Shown here: in pieces, positions 57,274 through 64,000 of the stretch | Layout of the letters: every line of letters starts with the position of its first letter | Numbering within the stretch: position 1 is the first letter of the stretch | Source: Phycobacter azelaicus | GTDB taxonomy: Bacteria; Pseudomonadota; Alphaproteobacteria; Rhodobacterales; Rhodobacteraceae | Reading direction: 5' to 3' | NCBI RefSeq assembly: GCF_014884385.1 | Contig: NZ_WKFH01000003.1 | Location: 3,504,001-3,568,000 of the forward strand | Length of the DNA stretch: 64,000 bases | Program-made: the position numbers and the translations under genes | The notes under the pieces: model-generated | Told to the model about the DNA's origin: nothing | The model's database searches: none | What the model saw: only the letters and a program-made list of their open reading frames with translations

Positions 57274-59019
57274 TTATCGCATCTCTTCCGCCGGGGTCAC
57301 GCCTAGAATACCAAGACCTGCGGAAATGACAATCGAAACGGCCCGCGCCAGCGCCAAATTGGCATGTGTTGCCGTTTCGCTGCTCTCATTAACAAATCGT
57401 AAACCTTTGTCGCTTTTCCCGAGGTGGTACAGACCGTGCAGGTCCGAGGCCAGATCGTAAAGGTAGAAAGCGATGCGGTGCGGCTCGTTGCTGCGCGCGG
57501 CGATCTCCACCAGGCGCGGCCATTCCGCCAGCTTGCGCGCCACCGCCTGCTGCGCCGGGGCGGTCAGCAATGACAGATCTGCACTCTGCAATGTGGCATC
57601 ATCCACCGCGATCCCGGCGTCTTGCGCCTTTCGAAGCGTCGAGCAAATCCGCGCGTTGGCATACTGCACATAAAAGACCGGGTTGTCCTTTGACTGCTCC
57701 AGCGCCTTGTCGAGATCAAAGTCAAAGCCCTGATCGTTCTTGCGGGTGAGCAGCATGAAGCGGGTGACATCAGGGCCGACCGCCTCGACCACATCACGCA
57801 GAGTGACAAAGGTCCCTGCCCGCTTGGACATCTTGAATTCCTGGCCGTCTTTGAACAGCTTCACCAGCTGGCAGAGCTTGATATCGAGCGGCACCTTGCC
57901 ATCCGACAGGGCCGAAACGGCTGCTTTCATGCGTTTGACATAGCCACCGTGGTCGGCACCAAAGATGTCGATCAGCATGTCAAAGCCGCGGCTCACCTTG
58001 TCATAGTGATAGGCGATATCGGGCGCAAAGTAGGTCCAGGCGCCATCGGATTTCTTGACCGGGCGATCCACGTCATCACCGTGTTCGGTGGATTTGAACA
58101 GGGTCTGCTCGCGCGGCTCCCAATCGTCAGGCTTCTTGCCTTTCGGAGGCTCAAGAACGCCCTGATAGATCAGTCCCTTCGCATCGAGGCTTTCCAGGGC
58201 GGCCTCGATCCGGCCGGTGCCGTAGAGGGATTTCTCGGAAAAGAAGACGTCCATTTCGATGCCGAGCAGTTTCAAGTCCTCGCGGATGAGATCCATCATC
58301 GCATCGGTGGCGAAATTGCGCACCTCCTCGAGCCAGACCTCCTCGCCCTTGCCGACATAGGCATCGCCCACCTTATCCTTCAGCGCCTCGCCCACCTCGA
58401 TCAGGTAATCGCCGGGATAGGTACCGTCCTCAAAAGCGACCTCCTGCCCATGCGCTTCAAGGTAACGCAGGTAGACAGAACGGGCCAGAACATCGACCTG
58501 CCCACCGCCATCGTTGATGTAGTACTCGCGGGTGACGTCATAGCCCGCATAGGCCAACAGCGAGGCCAGAGCATCGCCAAAGACCGCGCCGCGGGTATGA
58601 CCGACGTGCAGGGGACCAGTCGGGTTGGCCGAAACATACTCCACGTTGACCCGCTTGCCCGCGCCCATGTCAGAGCGGCCATATAAGGGGCCACTTTCCA
58701 GAACCGAAGCCAGCACGCCCTGCCAGACCCCGTCCGCCAAACGCAGGTTCAGGAAACCTGGACCCGCGACCTCGGCTGAGGTGATGCGCTCATCCTTCGC
58801 CAGATGTGCAGCCAGCGCCTCGGCGATGTCGCGAGGCTTGGCCTTGGCCGGTTTGGCCAGCACCATGGCGGCATTTGTCGCCATATCCCCATGCGCCGGA
58901 TCACGCGGCGGCTCCACCGCGACATTGTCAAAGGAAAGCCCCTCAGGCAGCACGCCTTCAGCGGTCAGGGCCACGAGGCTGTCGATCACGAGCGAGCGGA
59001 TATCGGTAAAGAGGTTCAT
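57274..59019 (-). CDS. argS: arginyl-tRNA synthetase
   Basis: Class I synthetase of 581 residues from the ATG at 59019 (AGGA eight bases upstream); a further ATG three codons earlier is possible. It has the HIGH-equivalent in [18 protein letters not shown], a KMSKRAG motif for ATP, and the DALR anticodon-binding C-terminus. The SPOR gene follows it with a 95-base gap, so the two may be co-transcribed. Confidence 0.97.
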   Translation of the reverse strand: MNLFTDIRSLVIDSLVALTAEGVLPEGLSFDNVAVEPPRDPAHGDMATNAAMVLAKPAKAKPRDIAEALAAHLAKDERITSAEVAGPGFLNLRLADGVWQGVLASVLESGPLYGRSDMGAGKRVNVEYVSANPTGPLHVGHTRGAVFGDALASLLAYAGYDVTREYYINDGGGQVDVLARSVYLRYLEAHGQEVAFEDGTYPGDYLIEVGEALKDKVGDAYVGKGEEVWLEEVRNFATDAMMDLIREDLKLLGIEMDVFFSEKSLYGTGRIEAALESLDAKGLIYQGVLEPPKGKKPDDWEPREQTLFKSTEHGDDVDRPVKKSDGAWTYFAPDIAYHYDKVSRGFDMLIDIFGADHGGYVKRMKAAVSALSDGKVPLDIKLCQLVKLFKDGQEFKMSKRAGTFVTLRDVVEAVGPDVTRFMLLTRKNDQGFDFDLDKALEQSKDNPVFYVQYANARICSTLRKAQDAGIAVDDATLQSADLSLLTAPAQQAVARKLAEWPRLVEIAARSNEPHRIAFYLYDLASDLHGLYHLGKSDKGLRFVNESSETATHANLALARAVSIVISAGLGILGVTPAEEMR

Positions 59020-59140
59020 ATCGGGCATCCTATTGCTTTGCCTAGCGGATACCCACGCCTGCGCCGACGGTCAACCAAATCACGCCGAACACTGCTCTCG
59101 AGGCGCGCGTATGCGTGTGCCCAGCAGCGCGGCGCCCTGA

Positions 59141-60295
59141 TCAGGACGGGTTGGCCTTGCCCAGGATCAACGTCTCGTGGAGTTGAAGCGCAAAACGGTC
59201 GGTCATCCCTGCAATGTAATCCGACACCAGCCGGGCAAGGGCCGTCCGGTTCGCGGCCAGACGGATTTCTGCGTGCCAGCGGTCCGGCATTTCCATCGGA
59301 TTTTCCAGAAAGAACGGAAACAGGGCCTCGACCACACGAGACACCTCGGCGCGCTTTTCCATCACCTTTGGCGCCCGGTACATGCGCTCGAACAGGAAAG
59401 ACCGGATGTCCTGCATATCCAGCCACAGCCCATCGGAGAAGGCAATCACGGGCGCATCCAGCGCGCGCACATCCTCAACCGACCGCACGCCCGCCTCCTC
59501 CAACCGCTCACGCGAGGTCTCGATCACATCCTCGACCATCACGCCGAAGACGCGGCGCAAAGCCTCGTGGCGCCGACGGTTCTTCTCAAGGCCCGGATAG
59601 CGCAGATCCACATCGCGATAGGCGGAACTGACGATGGGGAGCCGCGCCACCTCGGCGTCAGAGAACAGACCCGCGCGCAAACCGTCGTGCAGATCGTGGT
59701 TGTTGTAGGCGATATCATCCGCCAAAGCCGCCACCTGCGCCTCGGCGCTGGCGTGGGTGTGCAGCTCGAGATCCATCTTGGCGTTGAACTCTGCCAAGGC
59801 CCAGGGCAGCTTGCCCTTGACCGGTCCGTTGTGTTTGGCAATTGCCTCCAGCGTCTCCCAGGTCAGGTTCAGACCGTCGAAATTCGCGTAGTGACGTTCA
59901 AGGCTTGTAACGATGCGGATCGCTTGGGCATTGTGATCAAAGCCGCCATAGGGCCCCATCAGGGCGTGCAGCGCATCTTCGCCCGTGTGGCCGAACGGCG
60001 TGTGCCCCAAATCGTGCGCCAGCGCCACCGCCTCGGTCAGTTCCTGATTGAGTCCCAGGGCGCCCGCGATGGTCCGGGCCACCTGCGCCACCTCGATGGA
60101 ATGGGTCAACCGTGTGCGGTAGTTGTCGCCCTCGTGCTCCACGAAGACCTGGGTCTTGTGTTTGAGACGACGGAACGCGCTGGCATGGATGATACGATCA
60201 CGGTCCCTCTGAAAGGGAGAGCGGAAATAGCTTTCTTCCTCGGCGACCAGACGACCGCGGCTTTTATCCGGCATCGTGGCAAAAGGTGCGTTCAT
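59141..60295 (-). CDS. dgt: dGTPase-like deoxyguanosinetriphosphate triphosphohydrolase
   Basis: This 384-residue HD-domain enzyme removes triphosphate from dNTPs. The opening GRLVAEEESYFRSPFQRDRDRIIHASAFRRLKHKTQV is typical, and the HD metal site appears as RLTHSIEVAQ and ALAHDLGHTPFGHTGE, with DDIAYNNHDLHDGLRAG later. It reads leftward towards argS and diverges from erpA. It contributes to dNTP balance with dcd and mazG. Confidence 0.95.
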   Translation of the reverse strand: MNAPFATMPDKSRGRLVAEEESYFRSPFQRDRDRIIHASAFRRLKHKTQVFVEHEGDNYRTRLTHSIEVAQVARTIAGALGLNQELTEAVALAHDLGHTPFGHTGEDALHALMGPYGGFDHNAQAIRIVTSLERHYANFDGLNLTWETLEAIAKHNGPVKGKLPWALAEFNAKMDLELHTHASAEAQVAALADDIAYNNHDLHDGLRAGLFSDAEVARLPIVSSAYRDVDLRYPGLEKNRRRHEALRRVFGVMVEDVIETSRERLEEAGVRSVEDVRALDAPVIAFSDGLWLDMQDIRSFLFERMYRAPKVMEKRAEVSRVVEALFPFFLENPMEMPDRWHAEIRLAANRTALARLVSDYIAGMTDRFALQLHETLILGKANPS

Positions 60296-60321
60296 TCCTG
60301 ATCTTTATCCTTGTGCAAATC

Positions 60322-60350
60322 TTGCCGTCCGCTTCGCTCGTTTCTATATA
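60322..60350 (+). promoter_or_regulatory. candidate sigma-70-type promoter of erpA
   Basis: TTGCCG (60322-60327) and TATATA (60345-60350) are separated by 17 bases. They lie about 40 bases upstream of the erpA start, so transcription would begin near 60357 and leave a leader that includes GGGAGAG. This is the best-spaced pair seen in the divergent dgt-erpA gap. Confidence 0.6.
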
Positions 60351-60390
60351 GATCGTAGCACGCTGCAACCTGCATTTGGGAGAGATTTAG

Positions 60391-60714
60391 ATGCAAATGC
60401 CCCCAAAAGTAACCGAACGCGCCTTTGAGCGCCTTGCCGAGATCGGAGCCGCTGGTCAGGGCCAGGCTTTGCGTGTTGCCGTCGAAGGCGGCGGGTGTTC
60501 GGGTTTTCAGTATGAGATCGCTCTTGATACTCCAAAGGAAGACGATCTCGTGCTTGAAGGTGGCGGCGAAAAAGTCGTGGTCGATGCCGTATCGCTGCCA
60601 TTTCTGGAAAACGCAGTCATTGACTTCACCGAGGAGCTGATCGGCGCGCGTTTCACCATCGACAACCCGAATGCGAGCTCAAGCTGCGGCTGCGGCACTT
60701 CTTTTTCTATGTGA
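60391..60714 (+). CDS. erpA: iron-sulfur cluster insertion protein, A-type carrier (ErpA/HesB)
   Basis: The 107-residue protein has the three cluster-ligand cysteines of A-type carriers: GGGCSGFQYE and the C-terminal SSCGCGTSFSM. The spacing matches HesB/IscA proteins, which pass Fe-S clusters to apo-enzymes. A GGGAGAG ribosome site and a good promoter precede it. It converges on the third DMT permease. Confidence 0.93.
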   Translation: MQMPPKVTERAFERLAEIGAAGQGQALRVAVEGGGCSGFQYEIALDTPKEDDLVLEGGGEKVVVDAVSLPFLENAVIDFTEELIGARFTIDNPNASSSCGCGTSFSM

Positions 60715-60783
60715 GTTTTGTCCATGCGGTGTCCGGCCCCGCCATTGCATTGAGCCGGGATTCCTCCGCGTATCAGCCTGCAG

Positions 60784-61722
60784 TCAGGGATCCGTCTGCG
60801 GCACCCCGCTGCGACCCAGCATCGTGCGTCCCATTCCAAACTGATCAAACACCAGATAAAGACCCGAGGCCATGATTGCGGCTGCGCCAGCCCAGGCCTC
60901 TGGACGAACGGCCTCCCCAAAGATCAAAGCTCCGATAGCCACCATCCATACGAACTGGAGGTTCATCAGCGGCGTCACGGCATAGGACGGCAGCAGGCGC
61001 AAGGCCGCCACCAGCAGCCAGCGTGCTCCGAACAGGGCCACGGCATAACTCATTGCCCAAAGCACATCCGACACAGGCATTGGCTGCCATACGAAAGGCA
61101 ACGCCGGCAGCATGCACAGGCATAAGGCCAGGTTAGGATAAAAAACCTGCGCCAGAACATTGCTTTCATGGCGACCGATGTAACGCGACAGCGTGATCGA
61201 CAGCGTGCCGAGGAAAGAGGCCGCAAGCGCCACCCCATGCCCGCCTGAAAGGGCTGCAACTCCGCCAGGAAAAACGCAGATGACTCCGGCACAGCCCGCC
61301 GCGAGGGCAATCCACGTCACGAGGCGCACCCTCTCCCCGAGGATGGGACCGGACATTAGCCCCGCCAGCAGTGGCATCAGGCCAATAAAGACAAAGACCT
61401 CTGCAAATGGCAGCAGGCGGAACGCATAGAAGAAACAGACGGCCGCAAGCACGGTCGCAGCGGACCGCAGCCCCATGGCCCACCGGCAGTCGGTGCGCAA
61501 GCTCCGCAACAGCACCAAACGCTTCGGCACTGTGCCCCGCGCCGCCAAACTGCAGCTCAAGACACACAGCCCTGCGACCATGGCGCCAGACAGTGCATAA
61601 AGCTGCGCCGGGGCGTAGCCCCCAGCCAATAGTTTGGTAATCCCATCCGCCGACGCGATAAAGCCGGTATAAACCACCACCAGGAGTGCGCCGGTCAGGG
61701 CCTGAGATGACGCCCTCATCAT
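60784..61722 (-). CDS. EamA/DMT-family permease (third of three), coupled to the DUF6902-like gene
   Basis: This 312-residue protein has about ten hydrophobic helices in two EamA halves: SGAMVAGLCVLSCSLAARG and FIGLMPLLAGLMSGPILGERVRL, then LMNLQFVWMVAIGALIFGEAVRPE. It begins ATG-ATG, and the first ATG overlaps the upstream stop in ATGA (61719-61722), which ties it to the DUF6902-like gene. The family exports small metabolites or amino acids; the substrate is unknown. A peptide is a poor fit for a DMT carrier. Confidence 0.88.
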   Translation of the reverse strand: MMRASSQALTGALLVVVYTGFIASADGITKLLAGGYAPAQLYALSGAMVAGLCVLSCSLAARGTVPKRLVLLRSLRTDCRWAMGLRSAATVLAAVCFFYAFRLLPFAEVFVFIGLMPLLAGLMSGPILGERVRLVTWIALAAGCAGVICVFPGGVAALSGGHGVALAASFLGTLSITLSRYIGRHESNVLAQVFYPNLALCLCMLPALPFVWQPMPVSDVLWAMSYAVALFGARWLLVAALRLLPSYAVTPLMNLQFVWMVAIGALIFGEAVRPEAWAGAAAIMASGLYLVFDQFGMGRTMLGRSGVPQTDP

Positions 61723-62825
61723 GCGCGCATCGCCCCGGTGAAGCCAACCCTTTCGCTGCGCGCGAAGTGGGCATAGAACTCTTCGAAGGCGCCCGCGCTG
61801 GCCTCAGCCTGCTCCAGAACCACCATCTGCGCAGGGGCCAGCACGTTCTGCAAACGCCATTTTGCAACCTCCCAGTCCGCGAATTGCTTGGGCCCTGCCT
61901 CAAAAAAGGCGCGCGAAAGGCTGCGCAGCACACCATCCCCACCCGGTTTTCTCAGAAGCGTCCCGCCGGACGGTAGGCTGCGGGAAAAACTGCTGCTACC
62001 GGACACACCCTGCCACCAGTTGCCGACAAAGTAGGTATGGTCATCGTCAGGCTGCCCCAAAAATCCGCCTTCGGTCACCTCAAATCCGTTCAATTGCCGC
62101 TCAAGCCAGTCCTGCCAGACCTGCGGCACCTCGGCGCCCGCATAGGTCAGCGCCACAGCCACTTCGGCCAGCAGATCCGCATCCTGATCAAGAAACGACA
62201 CCAACCCCAGATACGTGAGGCTTAGCAGGGCCGCATGCGACAGGCCTGGATCGCGACGCCCGTATTCCGAGAGGTAAAAGACAATATGAGTCAGTTCATA
62301 ACCGATCTTCTTGTTCGGAAGCGCGAAGTGATGCGATGCCTCGGTGAAAGCGCGCAGACGGTCATCCAGGCCTGAGATTGTCAGCTCGACACCGCGCCGG
62401 GCCAAAAGCCGCCGCGCCTCAGCGCGCTGAAGGTCGGACAGCTCAGCCTCCGGCAGCCCCTGAGCCTTCACCCAATGGGCCAAAGACTCCCCCTTGTTTT
62501 CGGCAGAGAACCCCAAATCCTCGAGATCGAGACAGATTGAAAGAAGGAAACGGTAGTATGGGCGGAAGAAACTCATCCGCCGATCGACGGTTTCATAATA
62601 ATCCGTGTAGGGCGCAAGGGCCAACGGGTCCACCGGGGCACCCGTGCACTCGAGAATATTCAACAACTCGGCGTTTTCCTTGAGCCAGAACACGCTTTCG
62701 GCAGAGTGTCTGCCGTTGGCAAAACTGGCGCAAAGATCAACTTTCCCATTCGCCCGTGCCAGTGCCGCGGCGCGCATGCGTCGACCTGGAAAGGACAGAA
62801 TCTGGGCCGTCGATCTACGTGTCAT
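61719..62825 (-). CDS. DUF6902-like helical protein, unknown function
   Basis: The protein has 368 residues from the ATG at 62825, which follows AGGAGGT closely. The frame stays open far upstream, but that extension would run through the repeat-peptide gene in another frame and lacks a start signal. It has no membrane segment or signal peptide and is rich in helices. Recognisable stretches are TDYYETVDRRMSFFRPYYRF, IGYELTHIVFYLSEYGRRDP and NWWQGVSGSSSFSRS. It reads like an uncharacterised Rhodobacterales family, DUF6902 as I recall it. It lies between the FSSGS peptide gene (155 bases upstream) and a permease it overlaps by four bases. Confidence 0.75.
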   Translation of the reverse strand: MTRRSTAQILSFPGRRMRAAALARANGKVDLCASFANGRHSAESVFWLKENAELLNILECTGAPVDPLALAPYTDYYETVDRRMSFFRPYYRFLLSICLDLEDLGFSAENKGESLAHWVKAQGLPEAELSDLQRAEARRLLARRGVELTISGLDDRLRAFTEASHHFALPNKKIGYELTHIVFYLSEYGRRDPGLSHAALLSLTYLGLVSFLDQDADLLAEVAVALTYAGAEVPQVWQDWLERQLNGFEVTEGGFLGQPDDDHTYFVGNWWQGVSGSSSFSRSLPSGGTLLRKPGGDGVLRSLSRAFFEAGPKQFADWEVAKWRLQNVLAPAQMVVLEQAEASAGAFEEFYAHFARSERVGFTGAMRA

Positions 62826-62980
62826 TCCCTTGACCTCCTGTTTGCCCCTGCTTGATGCGCAAGGGCTTGGCTTGATCAGGCCCTTGCCACACCGCGAGGA
62901 ACGCGGCGCCCTTACAAGCTTCCGGTTGGGGGCAACTCCGGGCGCACCCGAAGCCACCCCGTTTTCAAGGTCAGCCTTGC

Positions 62981-63340
62981 TCAGCTGCCCGAGGAGAACA
63001 GCCCGGTTGCCTCGCCCTGGTCGCGGCGTGCTTCGGCACGCGGCGCGGAGCCTGAGGAGAACAGACCTGTCAGAACGCCACCGGACTGGCACCCCGACGC
63101 AATTGGCGCAGAGCCGGAAGAGAACAACGAAACAGCCTCTCCGCTCATGCTGTCCGCGTTGCGGGGTGCGGAACCCGAGCTGAACATTTCGGCGCCGCCA
63201 CCGCTGACAAGCTCCTGAGCAGGCGCAGAGCCCGACGAAAACATCTCGGCTCCCTGGCCTGCGAACAGGTCGGCAGATGAGGCGGCCTCGGTGTGTGCCA
63301 ATGCGGATGCGGTGTGGTTTTTCTTGAGCAATGCAGTCAT
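62981..63340 (-). CDS. FSSGS-repeat peptide, 119 residues, unknown function
   Basis: The ATG at 63340 lies behind GGAGGG; an upstream extension lacks support. A 30-residue leader-like part (MTALLKKNHTASALAH, then ADLFAGQG) is followed by five copies of FSSGS, four continued by AP, at residues 34-38, 53-57, 73-77, 94-98 and 115-119. The last copy ends exactly at the C-terminus. Met or Leu precedes each Phe, and the spacing is 19, 20, 21 and 21 residues. Serine is written with both TCN and AGC codons, so the repeats are conserved as protein, not as DNA. There is one cysteine (84), no signal peptide and no membrane segment. I know of no characterised family. Confidence 0.78.
   Translation of the reverse strand: MTALLKKNHTASALAHTEAASSADLFAGQGAEMFSSGSAPAQELVSGGGAEMFSSGSAPRNADSMSGEAVSLFSSGSAPIASGCQSGGVLTGLFSSGSAPRAEARRDQGEATGLFSSGS
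62984..63241 (-). repeat. five in-frame FSSGS-coding repeats with diverged codons
   Basis: Units lie at 63227-63241, 63170-63184, 63110-63124, 63047-63061 and 62984-62998, all leftward. The codons differ, for example TTT TCG TCG GGC TCT, then TTC AGC TCG GGT TCC, then TTC TCC TCG GGC AGC. Units are 57, 60, 63 and 63 bases apart, so in-frame spacing is kept while intervening codons vary. Confidence 0.85.
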
Positions 63341-63725
63341 GGAACCCTCCAACGTTTTTGCGTGATTGCTCCAAAACGCTGGCATGGTCGATCCGGACTC
63401 CAAAACAGGAATCTTCAATTTCAGGTTGCTTTTTTGCACCCACAACATGAACTATTACTCACAAAATTTTGTTACTTTTCAATGTTTTAATGCCATGCAC
63501 ACCTTGTTCCCACTGTTATCCACACACACAGTATTGCACAGCACCAAACCTCAACTCAAGGTAGATATCCACAAAGTCGCAAAGCGATCCCTCCGGCACA
63601 CACAACAGTTGATTCGAATCGCTTCCAAGGTCGGCGGGTGCTCTTGCCCTGAGAGACGCTTTGGGTGATAGAGCATCTACGCCGAAACACTGCGCCAGCG
63701 GGCCTGCCTACGTCGGAGACCGGAC
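63341..63725. other. 385-base divergent intergenic region, AT-rich, with DnaA-box-like sites
   Basis: I see no gene here. Positions 63400-63600 are much richer in A/T than the rest of the window. A perfect DnaA-box match TTATCCACA is at 63516-63524 and a one-mismatch ATATCCACA at 63565-63573, in the same orientation. Palindromes ACAAAATTTTGT (63461-63472) and GATTCGAATC (63611-63620) flank this part. The region must hold the promoters of the repeat-peptide gene and xth; I could not pick a convincing -35/-10 pair. Confidence 0.5.
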
Positions 63726-64000
63726 ATGAAAATCGCCACTTTCAACATCAACGGCATCAAGGCACGCGCCAAGGCGCTGCCCGATTGGCTGGATGAGGCG
63801 CAGCCGGATGTCGCCGTCCTGCAGGAAATCAAGTCGGTAGACGAGGCCTTCCCGCGCGAGATATTCGAAGAGCGCGGATACAATGTGGAAACCCACGGGC
63901 AGAAAAGTTTCAATGGTGTCGCGATCCTGTCCAAGCTGCCGTTGGAGGATGTGCGCCGCGGCCTACCCGGCGATGACAGCGACGAACAGGCCCGCTGGAT
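63726..64000 (+). CDS. xth: exodeoxyribonuclease III, N-terminal part (cut by window edge)
   Basis: The visible ~91 residues match ExoIII/AP endonuclease: MKIATFNINGIKARAKALPDWL, VAVLQEIKSVDEAFP, then GQKSFNGVAILSKLPLEDV. The Asn and Glu of the metal site (NINGIK and QEIK) are present; the Asp and His motifs lie beyond the window. The enzyme cuts at abasic sites in DNA repair. It diverges from the FSSGS peptide gene. Confidence 0.93.
   Translation, partial: MKIATFNINGIKARAKALPDWLDEAQPDVAVLQEIKSVDEAFPREIFEERGYNVETHGQKSFNGVAILSKLPLEDVRRGLPGDDSDEQARW

Noticed and set aside
62984..63241. CRISPR-like array or tandem DNA satellite at the FSSGS units
   Set aside because: The DNA of the units is not conserved enough for a CRISPR repeat, and the periodicity is in-frame and protein-level.
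61719..63443. A single 574-codon leftward reading frame covering the DUF6902-like gene and the repeat-peptide region
   Set aside because: The first 206 codons run in a different frame through the FSSGS gene and are compositionally odd (many Arg, Cys, Ser). A perfect ribosome site and ATG at 62825 mark the real start.
63400..63600. Chromosomal replication origin
   Set aside because: Only two DnaA-box-like sites were found, and the usual neighbours (dnaA, parAB, hemE) are absent; kept only as a regulatory observation.

Overview
The window looks like chromosomal DNA from a Rhodobacterales alphaproteobacterium, most likely of the Roseobacter group (Ruegeria, Phaeobacter, Leisingera and relatives). 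This rests on high GC with dense, overlapping reading frames, on recognisable alphaproteobacterial gene orders (lptF-lptG-lptD-surA-pdxA-rsmA; yceD-rpmF-plsX-fabH-ihfA-merR; SPOR-nagZ-scpA-scpB), and on families I associate with the order (DUF4167, double-domain dCTP deaminase, a DUF6902-like protein). Almost everything is core chromosome. I see no insertion sequence, prophage, CRISPR array or rRNA. Family names come from remembered motifs; no database search was run.

Layout. 1-4.4 kb: leftward nucleoside-salvage operon (VOC/bicupin protein, cdd, deoA, deoB, upp cut by the window edge). 4.6-9.2 kb: maeB and a membrane GGDEF-EAL protein. 9.2-11.1 kb: holC and pepA, leftward. 11.3-18.9 kb: rightward envelope operon for LPS transport and outer-membrane protein folding, ending in pdxA and rsmA. 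19-21.8 kb: DUF4167 protein, prmC and prfA, leftward. 21.8-26 kb: a small secreted cysteine-rich protein, a DUF1499 protein, two different ureohydrolases and an M20 amidohydrolase. 26-29.4 kb: mazG, nucleoside hydrolase, GNAT, a small lipoprotein and a DUF2306 membrane protein. 29.5-38.2 kb: eno, two DMT permeases, a Fur/Mur regulator, a DEAD-box helicase, an EEP hydrolase, SelO and a DUF985 cupin pair. 38.3-45.9 kb: anmK, tyrS, a 45-residue membrane peptide, a GNAT protein, an SDR under a perfect palindrome, a Uup-type ABC-F protein and an OlsB-like acyltransferase. 46-53.4 kb: bamE-like lipoprotein, the rpmF/plsX/fabH/ihfA lipid-ribosome cluster, a MerR protein with a very long acidic tail, tRNA-Pro(GGG) and dcd. 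53.4-60.3 kb: leftward scpB, scpA, nagZ, SPOR protein, argS and dgt. 60.4-64 kb: erpA, a three-gene module built around a five-times repeated FSSGS peptide, and the start of xth.

Most worth a second look: (i) the FSSGS-repeat peptide, a DUF6902-like partner and a translationally coupled DMT permease at 60.8-63.3 kb, where the repeat is kept at the amino-acid level although its codons have diverged; (ii) a family of palindromic intergenic repeats with three copies, each lying between convergently transcribed genes; (iii) two strong inverted-repeat operators with no regulator gene beside them (upstream of maeB and of the SDR gene); (iv) the MerR regulator with an acidic, probably disordered tail of more than 400 residues.
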